Below are positions 1 to 9,325 of a stretch of 64,000 nt of DNA, one piece after another. The translations under genes were made by a program, and so were the position numbers. The stretch is from Acinetobacter suaedae. GTDB taxonomy: Bacteria; Pseudomonadota; Gammaproteobacteria; Pseudomonadales; Moraxellaceae. The notes beneath the pieces are model-generated. The model made no database searches. It was not told where the DNA came from and saw only the letters and a program-made list of their open reading frames with translations. The stretch is from NCBI RefSeq assembly GCF_008630915.1, contig NZ_CP043909.1:1736001-1800000 (forward strand), in the 5' to 3' direction. Positions within the stretch are counted from its first letter, which is position 1. Each line of letters opens with the position of its first letter.

Positions 1-277
1 TAGACTTTTGATCAGTATTGCGAATCAACAAACCAATTGAGGTTCCTGTGGTTTTACCTTCAAAAACACCAGAAATAATCTCAACTTCATCCGGCTCTTT
101 ACGTTGAGTCGCAAATTTAGATGTACCTGGTTTACGGCGATCTAAATCTTTTTGTAAATCAGCCTCACAAAGTTCAAGACCAGGTGGCACACCATCAACA
201 ATTGCCATCAAGCCAACACCATGTGACTCACCACATGTTGTCACTTGAAAGAGTTGCCCAATACTATTCCCTGCCAT
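1..277 (-). CDS. aroC: Chorismate synthase, N-terminal part (cut by window edge)
   Basis: This is the first 92 codons of chorismate synthase, which converts 5-enolpyruvylshikimate-3-phosphate to chorismate, the last shared step of aromatic biosynthesis. The minus-strand translation starts [20 protein letters not shown] and continues with [12 protein letters not shown] and [20 protein letters not shown], the family's N-terminal signature, including the GESHG segment and the RRxPG segment that bind FMN and substrate. The start is the ATG at 275-277. The frame stays open to base 1, so the 3' part lies outside the window. It follows prmB by 11 bases, in the prmB-aroC order common in gamma-proteobacteria, and is probably cotranscribed with it. 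Confidence 0.95.
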   Translation of the reverse strand, partial: MAGNSIGQLFQVTTCGESHGVGLMAIVDGVPPGLELCEADLQKDLDRRKPGTSKFATQRKEPDEVEIISGVFEGKTTGTSIGLLIRNTDQKS

Positions 278-288
278 GTTCTAGCCCC

Positions 289-1299
289 TTAATTTTGAAT
301 AGATTGCTGAAATATTTCTTTATAGCGACGGCATTGTTCAGCAGTCAATGCAAAAATACCAGAGCCACCTTTCTGGAAAGATAGCCAATGGAAGTCAATC
401 GTATTGAAGTTCTGGCGCATTGCCCACTCAGAATTACCGACTTCAATAACGATCAGGCCATCTTCGGTTAAATAATCAGCTGCCTGAGCTAGCATTTTAC
501 GTACTAAGTCCAAACCATCTTGCCCTGCTGCAAGCGCAAGTTCCGGCTCATGAAGAAATTCTTCTGGTAAGTCTGCCATATCTTCGGCATCCACATACGG
601 CGGATTACTTACGATCAAATCATATTGATTTTCAGCAGGTATTTTTGCAAATAGATCAGATTCAAGTAATGCAACTTGATACTGTTTATTGTGGTGTTCG
701 GTATTAATTGCTGCGACTTCCAATGCCTCTTTTGAAATATCTGTAGCATCGACTTCCGCATCAGGGTAAGCATATGCTAAAGCTATCGCAATACACCCAG
801 AACCAGTACACATATCTAAGATACGTTGTGGTGTTTTTGGATTTGCATTTTCAGGTAAGCTGTTTAATGCCTCAAGCATTTGACCATTTTCATCTAAACA
901 ATATGGCGCAAAACGTTGTTCAATTAACTCAGCAATTGGTGAACGTGGAATTAGAACGCGCTCATCTACATAAAACGGCTTATTAAAGAAATAAGCTAAG
1001 TTTAATAAGTATGATGTTGGTATACGATCATTAATACGGCGTTCGAGCAGGCTTAGAAATTCTGCTTTTTCACTCGGTAATAGTTTTGCGTCTAGGATTT
1101 CAGCATCCGCATTCCACTCAAGTGAAAGTGTTTGCAAAACCAATGCTGAGCTTTCAGCAAAATAATCTTCAGTGCCTTGACCTAAGTGTGCGTCATATTG
1201 ACGAAGTGCGGTAACGCCAAAACGGATAAAATCTCGAATGCTTACTAAGTTTTCAGCCGCTTCTTGTAAATGTTCAGGGCTGATTGTAGGTCGCTCCAC
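289..1299 (-). CDS. prmB: 50S ribosomal protein L3 glutamine N5-methyltransferase
   Basis: The 336-residue protein is a class I SAM-dependent methyltransferase of the PrmB/HemK group, which methylates the glutamine of ribosomal protein L3. The SAM-binding region is RILDMCTGSGCIAIALA, and the catalytic NPPY motif is seen in LIVSNPPYVDAEDM. The N-terminal helical domain before the fold is present, and the length is normal for PrmB (about 310-340). The start is GTG at 1297-1299 with GAGAAG just upstream; no better ATG is near. aroC follows 11 bases after the stop. Assignment as PrmB rather than PrmC rests on the aroC neighbourhood and the overall length. Confidence 0.93.
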   Translation of the reverse strand: MERPTISPEHLQEAAENLVSIRDFIRFGVTALRQYDAHLGQGTEDYFAESSALVLQTLSLEWNADAEILDAKLLPSEKAEFLSLLERRINDRIPTSYLLNLAYFFNKPFYVDERVLIPRSPIAELIEQRFAPYCLDENGQMLEALNSLPENANPKTPQRILDMCTGSGCIAIALAYAYPDAEVDATDISKEALEVAAINTEHHNKQYQVALLESDLFAKIPAENQYDLIVSNPPYVDAEDMADLPEEFLHEPELALAAGQDGLDLVRKMLAQAADYLTEDGLIVIEVGNSEWAMRQNFNTIDFHWLSFQKGGSGIFALTAEQCRRYKEIFQQSIQN

Positions 1300-1418
1300 T
1301 TAGGCTTCTCCAAAAGTGCTAATTGCAAAACGGCTTATTCTAACGTGTTTTGGTATTTTTTTTAATGATTAAATTAGCTTTACTACTTTTGTTGGCCCTT
1401 GAAATGGAAAAAAATTAA

Positions 1419-1436
1419 AATGACATTTTTGTCATT
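1419..1436. promoter_or_regulatory. CusR/CopR-type operator before copR
   Basis: AATGACA TTTT TGTCATT is a perfect 7-base inverted repeat with a 4-base spacer. It matches the known CusR/CopR copper box pattern (AATGACA, short spacer, TGTCATT). It lies 52 bases before the copR ATG and about 26 bases before a possible -10 (TATCCT, 1463-1468), as expected for activator binding. Binding is inferred. Confidence 0.75.
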
Positions 1437-1488
1437 CAAATCGTTCTCCAGCAAAATTAAGTTATCCTGTAAAAAAAGGGAGCGAAAA

Positions 1489-2169
1489 ATGAAGATCTTA
1501 TTGATAGAAGATGAGTACAAAACAGGAGATTATCTTAAACAAGGTTTAACCGAATCTGGATATCTTACTGACTGGACTACAGATGGTATAACCGGACTAC
1601 ACTTAGCGTTTTCTGAACAATATGACTTAATTATCTTAGATGTCATGCTCCCTGAACTTGATGGTTGGCATATTGTTGATCGGATTCGTAAGAGCGGGAA
1701 AAACCTGCCTATATTGTTTTTAACAGCTCGGGATCAAGTTGAAGATCGCGTTAAAGGACTAGAGCTTGGTGCTGATGACTACTTAATTAAACCCTTTGCG
1801 TTTTCCGAGTTCTTAGCCCGTATAAAAAGCTTGTTGCGTCGTGGTCAACCTCAAGAAGAACATCATTTTATCAAAATTGCTGATCTTGAACTTGACTTGC
1901 ATAAGCGCCGAGTGACTCGAGCAGGACAAAGAATTGATTTAACTGCAAAAGAATTTGCACTCATGGAGCTTTTTATGCGACGTCGTGGTGAAGTTCTCCC
2001 CCGTTCCCTAATCGCTTCTCAAATTTGGGATATGAATTTTGATAGTGATACGAATGTAGTCGAAGTTGCGATTAAACGGCTGAGAAATAAAATTGATAGT
2101 AATTTTTCACCAAAACTTATTCAAAATATCCGCGGTATGGGTTATGTCTTAGAGATTGAAGATGAGTAA
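1489..2169 (+). CDS. copR: Copper-responsive OmpR-family response regulator
   Basis: The 226-residue two-component response regulator starts [20 protein letters not shown]. The receiver domain (about 1-115) carries the acidic pair, the phospho-acceptor Asp in [14 protein letters not shown] and the Lys in LIKPFAF. The C-terminal winged helix (about 125-225) ends [10 protein letters not shown], as in CusR/CopR/IrlR regulators. The open frame extends 30 codons upstream, but AGGGAG lies just before the ATG at 1489 and family alignment begins at MKILL. The last 8 bases overlap copS (ATGAGTAA). The downstream copC and copD genes and the copper-type box point to Cu(I)/Cu(II) response, although heavy-metal regulators of this group also answer to Ag. 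Confidence 0.92.
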   Translation: MKILLIEDEYKTGDYLKQGLTESGYLTDWTTDGITGLHLAFSEQYDLIILDVMLPELDGWHIVDRIRKSGKNLPILFLTARDQVEDRVKGLELGADDYLIKPFAFSEFLARIKSLLRRGQPQEEHHFIKIADLELDLHKRRVTRAGQRIDLTAKEFALMELFMRRRGEVLPRSLIASQIWDMNFDSDTNVVEVAIKRLRNKIDSNFSPKLIQNIRGMGYVLEIEDE

Positions 2170-3532
2170 GCGTTTATTGAATGCTATAAGCTTTCGCATT
2201 GGCCTCATTTTCTCTCTTTCAGTTATTACAATTCTGGTTGTGATGGGATTTGTAATTCATCAGCAAGTTGTTCATCACTTTGAAAATCAAAATAAAAACC
2301 AAATTTTGGGCAAAATTGAACTAGTTCAAAATATTTTACGCCAGAATCCAGACAATACACCTGAACTCAATTCATACCTCAAAGATGCACTAGTGGGTCA
2401 CCATGAATTGTATGTACAAGTTGAACGTCCTTTGGGACATACTATTTTCAATTCTGGTCCAACACTACACGATATTCCATCCACTCAGAACATGTGGACG
2501 AACTGGAAAATACAAGAGACACATTATCAAGGATATATTTATCAAAACACGACAAGCAATACACCACAGCTAGTTCGAGTCATTATTGGTATTGATCGCA
2601 CAGAACATTTACTCTTTTTAACTGCATTTCGACAGCACCTATTTATCATTGGCTTGATTGGAACACTCTGCTTAATGTTACTTGGTTCTTTAGCTGCATG
2701 GCGAGGTTTACGACCAGTTGAAAAAATGGCTGAAGTCACTACACGTATTTCAGCACAACATCTTTCAGAACGCCTGAAAATTGAGAATACCCCAACTGAA
2801 TTAAGATCGCTTAGTATCGCCTTTAATGAAATGTTAGACCGTTTAGAAATGGCTTTGGCTAAACTCTCTGATTTTTCGTCTGATTTGGCTCACGAAATGC
2901 GCACCCCTTTGAATAACTTAATGACACAAACACAAGTATGTTTATCACGTAGTCGCGATGTTGAAACCTATAAAGAAGTACTATTTTCAAATTTGGAAGA
3001 ACTTGAACGACTTGCAAAAATGGTTTCAGATATGCTTTTTCTTGCAAAAGCAGAATACAACTTAAACCTCAATAATTTAAAAGAAATTGATTTAACTGAA
3101 GAAGTTTCTTTACTCTTTGACTTTTATGATGCAATCGCTGCGGATAAAAATATTAAATTACACTATACAGGCACAGCAAAAGTTATAGGTGATCCATCTA
3201 TGCTACGTAGGGCATTTAGTAATTTACTCTCTAATGCAATTAAATATGCTCAAGCAAATTCAACAATATTCATCAAACTAGAACAACATGCTTCCTCCTC
3301 TATTTTTACGATTCAAAATGAAGGTGTTACCTTGTTAAAAGATCAACAAGCTCGATTGTTCGATCGTTTCTATCGAGTAGATACCGCGAGGCAAAGAAAA
3401 GAAGACGGTACTGGTCTTGGACTTGCAATCACTAAATCAATTATTGATGCACATGCTGCAACAATTCATGTTGAATCTGATCATGGTTTGATCCGCTTTG
3501 TTATACAGTTCAAAAACTCACCGCTTAAATGA
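2162..3532 (+). CDS. copS: Heavy-metal sensor histidine kinase (CusS/CopS type)
   Basis: The inner-membrane kinase of about 456 residues is the partner of copR. It has an N-terminal membrane helix ([20 protein letters not shown]), a periplasmic sensor of about 120 residues, a second helix ([20 protein letters not shown]), HAMP, and a dimerisation domain with the phospho-acceptor His in [15 protein letters not shown]. The ATPase domain follows, with N box [10 protein letters not shown] and G box [12 protein letters not shown] at 2162 overlaps the copR stop; an in-frame TTG six bases earlier is less likely. The stop codon lies inside the second copper-type box, before copC. The metal is inferred from the neighbours. 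Confidence 0.92.
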   Translation: MSKRLLNAISFRIGLIFSLSVITILVVMGFVIHQQVVHHFENQNKNQILGKIELVQNILRQNPDNTPELNSYLKDALVGHHELYVQVERPLGHTIFNSGPTLHDIPSTQNMWTNWKIQETHYQGYIYQNTTSNTPQLVRVIIGIDRTEHLLFLTAFRQHLFIIGLIGTLCLMLLGSLAAWRGLRPVEKMAEVTTRISAQHLSERLKIENTPTELRSLSIAFNEMLDRLEMALAKLSDFSSDLAHEMRTPLNNLMTQTQVCLSRSRDVETYKEVLFSNLEELERLAKMVSDMLFLAKAEYNLNLNNLKEIDLTEEVSLLFDFYDAIAADKNIKLHYTGTAKVIGDPSMLRRAFSNLLSNAIKYAQANSTIFIKLEQHASSSIFTIQNEGVTLLKDQQARLFDRFYRVDTARQRKEDGTGLGLAITKSIIDAHAATIHVESDHGLIRFVIQFKNSPLK

Positions 3533-3545
3533 CAAAAATGTAATC
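3528..3545. promoter_or_regulatory. Second, imperfect CopR-type operator before copC
   Basis: AATGACA AAAA TGTAATC repeats the layout of the box before copR (7-4-7) with two mismatches in the right arm. It overlaps the copS stop codon. A good -10 hexamer, TATAAT, lies at 3578-3583. This suggests that copC can be transcribed separately under CopR control. Confidence 0.6.
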
Positions 3546-3565
3546 TTCTCGTCATCGAGAAGATT
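3542..3565. other. Perfect inverted repeat between copS and copC
   Basis: AATCTTCTCG (3542-3551) and CGAGAAGATT (3556-3565) form a perfect 10-bp stem with a TCAT loop. It could be an attenuator after copS or an extra operator. No clean T run follows, so a simple terminator is not assured. Confidence 0.5.
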
Positions 3566-3626
3566 TCTCTCTCCCTCTATAATATAAACATCTTATCGCA
3601 CTAAATGATAAATACCGAAGGATAGC

Positions 3627-3986
3627 ATGATGAAACAATCTATTTTAGGCGCTCTATTTCTTAGCTTAGTATTTATGACAAGTCATAGTTTTGCCCATAC
3701 AACTTTGCTGAGTGCAACCCCTGCAATGAATAGTGTGATCACTCAATCACCTGAAAAAATCACTTTAAATTTTGGTGATGAAGTAATGCTTATGAATATC
3801 AAACTCCTTAATGCTCAAGGTAAAAATATTCCTTTAAATTATCAAGTCAACCATGACCACAAAAAAAGCTTTGACATCGCTATTCCACAACTGAAAGCAG
3901 GTCAATACACCATTTTCTGGATGATTATGGGAGCTGATGGTCATCATATGAAAGGAGAATACCGCTTTACACTTCAAGCAAAATAA
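3627..3986 (+). CDS. copC: Periplasmic copper-binding protein CopC
   Basis: The 119-residue secreted protein has a signal peptide ending about SHSFA, which leaves His as the first mature residue (HTTLLSATPAMNSVI). The N-terminal His and the C-terminal GADGHHMKGEYRF segment supply the Cu(II) site of the CopC family; ITLNFGDEV is the family's beta-strand signature. Length is normal. It is followed 86 bases later by copD, the usual CopC partner. An ATAT-rich hairpin lies between the two genes. Control by copRS is inferred from the upstream box. YobA/CopC naming is interchangeable here. Confidence 0.93.
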   Translation: MMKQSILGALFLSLVFMTSHSFAHTTLLSATPAMNSVITQSPEKITLNFGDEVMLMNIKLLNAQGKNIPLNYQVNHDHKKSFDIAIPQLKAGQYTIFWMIMGADGHHMKGEYRFTLQAK

Positions 3987-4009
3987 ACTTGATCACTTAC
4001 AGTATTAAA

Positions 4010-4039
4010 GCCTCTTCATATCAAACAATATCAAGAGGC
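4010..4039. terminator. Hairpin between copC and copD
   Basis: GCCTCTT (4010-4016) pairs with AAGAGGC (4033-4039) around a 16-base loop, with a short TTT after the stem. It may attenuate copD expression relative to copC. Confidence 0.4.
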
Positions 4040-4072
4040 ATTTAGAATGAACAATTATAGAAAAGGATAAGT

Positions 4073-4954
4073 ATGTTCTTTGATTATTGGGAATATATGA
4101 TATGGATCGCAAAACTAGGATTATATGTGGGAACAGCTTTTGTGATCGGTGGATTTTTCTGTTATTCCTACCTTGAACTTGCATCTACAACAAAAAGAAA
4201 ACTTCTAAAATATACAGCATTAGGAGCTACGATTGGAGCAATATCCAGTATTTTGGGCTTTCTATTTTTGGTAGGAAGTTTTTCCAATACAGGTCTTCTC
4301 GGTGTATTCAATTCTTTTTATTTTAACTTTCTGATACAAACACCAATAGGTCATACACACCTGATTCGAGCTTTTTGTTTTTTCATAATGCTTGGGCTCA
4401 TCTTATTTAAGCTTAAGCGGCAAGACATATCTCTTTCAATAATTTACAAGCTTGTACTTTTATTTTTACTTAGCCCAATCATATTGAGTTTTTCTAAACT
4501 TGGGCATACTACAAACTCTGGGAGTTTAACTCAACTCCTCATCTCACTACATATCTTAACTATATCCATATGGATGGGTTCACTCTATCCACTTTGGCTA
4601 AGCAGTCAAACTGAAAAAGGTGAAATATTACAAAAAAATATGGTTCGTTTTGGACAACTTGCAGTTTTTGTCGTCATGATTTTATTGATCTGTGGAGCAA
4701 GTGTTGCACTCACACTCTTTCAGAACTGGAATGAAATGATTGATACAGCGTATGGACAAGGTTTTATTCTCAAAATTTTACTCGTTGCTAGTCTTTTATT
4801 CTTAGCTGCTTGCAACAAATTATATTTAACCCCTCGTTTGCAACAAGACTTTTATGTAAAAAAACTTCGTTCTTCTATTTCTTTAGAAATGATTATAGGC
4901 TCTTTCATTCTCATCATTACAGCCTATATCACAACTGTGGTTGGTCTTGGATAA
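4073..4954 (+). CDS. copD: Copper resistance D family membrane protein
   Basis: The 293-residue polytopic inner-membrane protein has about eight hydrophobic helices, the CopD fold thought to move copper across the inner membrane together with CopC. His residues sit at helix ends (TPIGHTHLIRAF, SLHILTISIWMGSLYPLWL), as in the family. Length matches stand-alone CopD (about 290-310). Start ATG at 4073 has AAAAGGATAAG just upstream. It closes the copRSCD unit; a hairpin after the stop ends transcription. Which direction copper moves is not shown by the sequence. Confidence 0.88.
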   Translation: MFFDYWEYMIWIAKLGLYVGTAFVIGGFFCYSYLELASTTKRKLLKYTALGATIGAISSILGFLFLVGSFSNTGLLGVFNSFYFNFLIQTPIGHTHLIRAFCFFIMLGLILFKLKRQDISLSIIYKLVLLFLLSPIILSFSKLGHTTNSGSLTQLLISLHILTISIWMGSLYPLWLSSQTEKGEILQKNMVRFGQLAVFVVMILLICGASVALTLFQNWNEMIDTAYGQGFILKILLVASLLFLAACNKLYLTPRLQQDFYVKKLRSSISLEMIIGSFILIITAYITTVVGLG

Positions 4955-4955
4955 A

Positions 4956-4972
4956 ACACCTTTTACAGGTGT
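4956..4972. terminator. Terminator between convergent copD and VWA gene
   Basis: ACACCT (4956-4961) and AGGTGT (4967-4972) form a short stem with a 5-base loop, placed between the copD stop and the stop of the opposing gene. Confidence 0.55.
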
Positions 4973-4979
4973 CTTATCC

Positions 4980-6167
4980 CTAGCGAGATAAATAACGCGT
5001 CATATCCTCGATACCTTTTAAAGTCATTGGATACATGTGATCTTCAAATATTTCTTTAATCCAATGAATTGTTTGGGTGTAATGCCAATAACCCTCTACC
5101 TCAGGATTGAGCCAAGCCGTTTTGTCAAAGTGCTGACGCAAACGTCTTAACCATACGTCTCCAGCTTCATCATTCATATATTCAACTGAACCACCAACAG
5201 ATTTCAATTCATATGGTGCCATACTGGCATCACCTACAACGATGACCCGATAATCACGTCCGTATGTATGCAATAAGTCCCATGTGTTCATACGTGTGGA
5301 ACTACGACGATGATTGTCTTTCCATACATAATCATAAAGACAATTATGGAAATAAAAATATTCTAAAGTCTTGAACTCTGACTTAGCAGCACTAAATAGT
5401 TTTTCACACTCAGCGATATAGGCATCCATAGAACCACCTACATCAAATAGCATTAATACTTTGATTCGATTACGACGTTCTGGAACAAGTTGTACATCTA
5501 AGATACCTTGTTTGGCAGTTTCACGAATCGTGCTATCAACATCTAGCTCTTCGGCAGCCCCTTGACGCGCAAATTTACGCAAACGACGTAATGCGATTTG
5601 CATCTGACGCGTTCCGAGAACCTGCTCATCATCAAGATTTTGGTATTTGCGTTGTTCCCATACTTTTACTGCTGAACGTTTACGCCCTGGACCACCGATA
5701 CGAACACCTTCAGGATGATCACCAAATGCACCGAAAGGTGAAGTTCCGCCTGTGCCGATCATACGATTGCCACCCTGATGTTTTTTATGTTGTTCTCGCA
5801 AACGCTCTTCCAACATCTTCATCAGTTCTTCCAGAGATCCTGCCTTTTGTAATTCAGCACGTTGTTCTGGTGTTAAATGTTTTTCTAATAATTCAAGATC
5901 AAACCAGTCTTTTGGCAATTTATGAACTTGTTTAAGCAACTCATCTAAATCAAAGGTTTCGATGCCATCAAAATAGTCTTTCATGGCACGATCAAATTTA
6001 TCAAAGAAGCGCTCATCTTTGACTAAAACCGTTTTAGCCAATTGATAAAACTCTTCTTGATCCGCAAAAACAAGACCTGAAGCCACCGCTTGATTCAGAT
6101 CAATCAGTTCGCGTGTTGTAACAGGTACGCCATATTTGCGTAAGGTATAGAACAATCGTACAAACAT
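4980..6167 (-). CDS. VWA domain protein, CoxE-like
   Basis: The 395-residue cytoplasmic protein has a C-terminal von Willebrand A (CoxE-like) domain. The metal-site motif is read in VLMLFDVGGSMDAYI, where the canonical DxSxS appears as DVGGS, a form common in this subfamily. A charged low-complexity stretch (EERLREQHKKHQGGNRM) links the N-terminal part to the domain. It follows the MoxR ATPase by 12 bases. MoxR-VWA pairs are thought to act as chaperone-like systems for protein complex maturation; the client is unknown. Conserved in Acinetobacter as far as I recall; no membrane segment or signal peptide is visible. Confidence 0.85.
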   Translation of the reverse strand: MFVRLFYTLRKYGVPVTTRELIDLNQAVASGLVFADQEEFYQLAKTVLVKDERFFDKFDRAMKDYFDGIETFDLDELLKQVHKLPKDWFDLELLEKHLTPEQRAELQKAGSLEELMKMLEERLREQHKKHQGGNRMIGTGGTSPFGAFGDHPEGVRIGGPGRKRSAVKVWEQRKYQNLDDEQVLGTRQMQIALRRLRKFARQGAAEELDVDSTIRETAKQGILDVQLVPERRNRIKVLMLFDVGGSMDAYIAECEKLFSAAKSEFKTLEYFYFHNCLYDYVWKDNHRRSSTRMNTWDLLHTYGRDYRVIVVGDASMAPYELKSVGGSVEYMNDEAGDVWLRRLRQHFDKTAWLNPEVEGYWHYTQTIHWIKEIFEDHMYPMTLKGIEDMTRYLSR

Positions 6168-6179
6168 TTACGAGCACTC

Positions 6180-7031
6180 TTAACGACGTGACATAAAGGC
6201 TAAACGTTCTAATAACTGTACATCCTGTTCATTCTTGATTAAGGCACCATACAATGGCGGAATCGCTTTTGATTTATCATGGTTGCGCAACACATCCTCT
6301 GGCATATCATCTGCCATCAATAAGCTTAACCAATCAATCAGTTCAGACGTAGAAGGTGGCTTCTTCAAACTTGGTACTTGACGCAGTTTAAAGAAAATCT
6401 GTAAAGCCTCACTGACCAAAGTGTTCGAAATACTTGGGAAATGTACTGCAATAATGTCACGCATTGTTGCTTCATCAGGGAACTCAATATAATGAAAGAA
6501 ACAACGGCGCAAGAACGCATCTGGAAGTTCTTTTTCATTATTTGAAGTAATAATCACGATTGGACGCTGCGTGGCAGTAATGGTTTCACCAGTCTCATAG
6601 ACATAGAACGACATTTTATCGAGTTCATGTAATAAATCATTTGGAAACTCAATATCTGCTTTATCAATCTCATCAATTAATAATACACAGCGCTCATCAC
6701 TCGTAAATGCTTCCCACAATTTACCAGGCTTAATATAGTTTTTAATGTCATAGACACGATCATCACCTAGCTGGCTATCACGTAAACGCGAAACAGCATC
6801 ATATTCATACAAACCTTGCTGTGCCTTGGTTGTTGACTTGATATGCCAAGTAATCAATTTTAGCCCTAGGCTTTCTGCAACCTGTTCGGCCAGCAAGGTT
6901 TTGCCTGTACCAGGCTCTCCTTTCACCAATAATGGTTTTTGCAGAGCTCGAGCTGCTTTCACAGCAAGTTTCAGGCTATCAGTTGCGATATATTGATCTG
7001 TACCAGTAAAGTGTTGAGTATCAGCAGACAT
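6180..7031 (-). CDS. MoxR-type AAA+ ATPase
   Basis: The 283-residue AAA+ ATPase has Walker A GEPGTGKT (about residue 38), Walker B VLLIDEIDKAD, sensor 1 in IIITSNNEKELPDAF and an arginine finger region FLRRCFFHY. It groups with MoxR ATPases that work with VWA proteins, and the next gene downstream encodes such a partner 12 bases away. Start ATG at 7029-7031. The pair likely forms one transcription unit. Substrate not identifiable; an older label, CbbQ/NirQ-like, would also fit the domain. Confidence 0.9.
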   Translation of the reverse strand: MSADTQHFTGTDQYIATDSLKLAVKAARALQKPLLVKGEPGTGKTLLAEQVAESLGLKLITWHIKSTTKAQQGLYEYDAVSRLRDSQLGDDRVYDIKNYIKPGKLWEAFTSDERCVLLIDEIDKADIEFPNDLLHELDKMSFYVYETGETITATQRPIVIITSNNEKELPDAFLRRCFFHYIEFPDEATMRDIIAVHFPSISNTLVSEALQIFFKLRQVPSLKKPPSTSELIDWLSLLMADDMPEDVLRNHDKSKAIPPLYGALIKNEQDVQLLERLAFMSRR

Positions 7032-7072
7032 TTAAAAACCTTATTTTTCTGTATCTAACTTTATGTGAATAT

Positions 7073-7465
7073 TTAAACTGAGCGAGCAGCTTTTTTATTA
7101 GTGGTGTATTTGGACCAGCAAAAACCTATGGCCAAACCAATACCAATGACAAATAAAATCAAAGATAGATTCGCCCAAACCAACACATGTTCTTTGGTTA
7201 ATACCCCAAAGATCAATCCAAAAATTGCAGGTGCAATTCCTGAATTCGGACCTTCTGAAATTGTTGGTGTTGCAAGTACAGCAAACGCAATGATCCATAA
7301 GATTCCACCTATTGGGCTAGGTAATCGTGACATCAAACGATACCAACACCATAGTGCAATGACTGTTCCAGTAACATAAACAATGACCGCAACATTTTCC
7401 TCAGGAAATTGATCCAGTACTGAAAGAATATTTGCCCATACTGCGGTTAATGTTTCAAGCACCAC
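7073..7465 (-). CDS. Small membrane protein of unknown function
   Basis: The 130-residue protein has about four hydrophobic segments (for example [33 protein letters not shown] and the C-terminal [19 protein letters not shown]), so it is probably an inner-membrane protein. I do not recognise the family. The start is GTG at 7463-7465, with GAGGG six bases upstream, and it overlaps the end of the ycgL-like gene by 11 bases, so translation is probably coupled. It lies between ycgL and the moxR-VWA pair. Confidence 0.7.
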   Translation of the reverse strand: MVLETLTAVWANILSVLDQFPEENVAVIVYVTGTVIALWCWYRLMSRLPSPIGGILWIIAFAVLATPTISEGPNSGIAPAIFGLIFGVLTKEHVLVWANLSLILFVIGIGLAIGFCWSKYTTNKKAARSV

Positions 7466-7760
7466 GCAAGCCCTCTGGTTCTACCGCATTCGGATTGATT
7501 AATCCTTCTGGCGGCATTTGAATAAAAAAACCTTTGGTTTGTAAAGAATCCAAAACATGTAAAACATTCGCACGAGCCAATTTTCGTTCAGCATGTAACT
7601 CTAAATGCATTACAAAAGTAGCCCGACCAAATGCTTGTAAGACAGCTTCAGGAATACCTTCAAATAGGTTTTCCGGCTCTTTGTCATCAGGATAATTCGG
7701 ACGAGCAATGTACATATACATTTCGTCTTTTTTGCTCGATCTATAAATATCGCAGTGCAT
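7455..7760 (-). CDS. YcgL domain protein
   Basis: The 101-residue protein starts [19 protein letters not shown] and carries the YcgL pattern: C-IYRS-K, short beta strand, EAVLQAFG, and GFFIQMPP near the C-terminus. Its function is not established. It sits downstream of rnd, the same association as in other gamma-proteobacteria, and its 3' end overlaps the next membrane protein gene. Confidence 0.85.
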   Translation of the reverse strand: MHCDIYRSSKKDEMYMYIARPNYPDDKEPENLFEGIPEAVLQAFGRATFVMHLELHAERKLARANVLHVLDSLQTKGFFIQMPPEGLINPNAVEPEGLRGA

Positions 7761-7897
7761 GTTTACTCACAACCTTTGTCAATCTTCGTGACCATCAAGC
7801 CAATCAGGCATTAATAGACTTAAACAGGATACATGAAAAAAACCACAGGTACATTAAGGAATGTTAACGCCATAGTCGTATTTTTTTCTACTGAGTT

Positions 7898-9040
7898 TTA
7901 CCTAGAAATCTTCATTTGCATCGTTAAGTATTCTCTATCCTGATGCAAAAGTTCAATGAGAGGCTTTGTTAAAAGCTCATAACGCCAACCGAGTAAATAA
8001 TCTGGTAAAACTTGTTCATCTAAACCAAATACAACATGTTCATAAATCGCATGAAGCCACTTTTTGCGCAACAATACTTCTTTAGGAATAGATGTTTGAC
8101 CAACAACATGATCAATTAATTGATCAACTTTCGGGGCTAACTCTTTTGAATTATTTTTAATTGGACGTGCAATTCTAAGCGGCCACTCATCTTCTGGAGG
8201 CAGGAACTTCAAAAGATCTAAAATGATTTTTCCATGTTCTCGTACAATATTCGGTCGAATGTCTTTGACCTGTGCAAGCTGAAAAGTATTACGTGGATTT
8301 TTCTCGACTAGATCAATCATCGTTGAATTTTTTAGAATAAAACTACGAGGTTGATTCATAGCTTTGGTAATTTGTTCACGCCAAATACTTAATTGTTGTA
8401 ACTGCATCAACTCACGACGTGAATGACGATAATTCCCAATATCGGTATAAAGCTCAGCAAGTGGTGTATCTGTACCAATTTCTTTGGTTAAATTCTGACA
8501 ATCTTCCAAAACATAGTAATACATCCCTTTACACTCTAAGTCGCGTTTTAATGCATCAGCAAGCTTTGGTAAATACAATACATCATTCGCAGCATAACTC
8601 ATCTGTTGTGGCGTTAAAGGACGTGCCAACCAATCTGAGCGTGTTTGATCTTTCTCTATCTCAATATCTAAATAAGTTTTGAGTGCATTTTGATAGCTGA
8701 CCTGCAAACCATTACCTAGAAAAGCCATTGCAATTTGTGTATCAAAAATATTGTGTAACGGCTTTTTGTCGGCGTAGTGATAAATTAAATCAATATCCTC
8801 ACTACATGCATGAAAGATATTCTGCTGAGCACTAAACACCTTTTGCCAAAAATGTGTGAGATCTAATGCTGCACCATCAAGTAATACAACCTGACCATCG
8901 ATGTTAATTTGGCATACACCCAGTTTTGGATATAAGGTATCAACCTTAATAAACTCAGTATCAAGTGCGTAAGTGGAACAATGTTCCATTTTGTGGAGGA
9001 GAACAGCTAAATCTTCTTGCTGCTGGATAAACTGAAACAT
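7898..9040 (-). CDS. rnd: Ribonuclease D
   Basis: The 380-residue 3'-5' exoribonuclease acts in tRNA 3' end maturation. The DEDD catalytic residues are seen in YALDTEFIK (Exo I), ACSEDIDLIYHY (Exo II) and SYAANDVLYLPKL (Exo III). A C-terminal HRDC region follows (about 210-290). Length matches RNase D (about 375). Start ATG at 9038-9040. It is upstream of the ycgL-like gene. An AT-rich stretch of 285 bases separates it from recR. Confidence 0.93.
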   Translation of the reverse strand: MFQFIQQQEDLAVLLHKMEHCSTYALDTEFIKVDTLYPKLGVCQINIDGQVVLLDGAALDLTHFWQKVFSAQQNIFHACSEDIDLIYHYADKKPLHNIFDTQIAMAFLGNGLQVSYQNALKTYLDIEIEKDQTRSDWLARPLTPQQMSYAANDVLYLPKLADALKRDLECKGMYYYVLEDCQNLTKEIGTDTPLAELYTDIGNYRHSRRELMQLQQLSIWREQITKAMNQPRSFILKNSTMIDLVEKNPRNTFQLAQVKDIRPNIVREHGKIILDLLKFLPPEDEWPLRIARPIKNNSKELAPKVDQLIDHVVGQTSIPKEVLLRKKWLHAIYEHVVFGLDEQVLPDYLLGWRYELLTKPLIELLHQDREYLTMQMKISR

Positions 9041-9325
9041 ATTTGCTCAAATATAATAAAAAAGAACCATTTGCAATCAAACTATCGATAGACAGTGATC
9101 ACTCAAACAAAATAAATGCAAAACTAAATCAGTATTCCATTTGTACATGAAATTACTCCTCTTCCCTATAATCAAAAAAACGAAAATCCTTTTCGCCTGC
9201 TACATAGTGCCATACATTGCACAAAATAGATCTAGAATTATGTTAGACAAAATGTAAAAGTTAATTATTTGTTTAAATTAACAGCATGAATTTAAAATAA
9301 ATATCTATAAAAGGCAATTTTACTA
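9041..9325. other. AT-rich intergenic stretch without gene
   Basis: These 285 bases between recR and rnd are AT-rich, with no supported open frame on either strand. They should hold the rnd promoter and the end of the recR transcript; a small CGAAAA-CC-TTTTCG-like pairing near 9180 is the only structure I see. Confidence 0.4.

Noticed and set aside
7098..7379. Overlapping frames within the small membrane protein gene
   Set aside because: The GTG frame at 7465 has good ribosome binding, membrane helices and coupling to ycgL; the others are antisense or shifted shadows.
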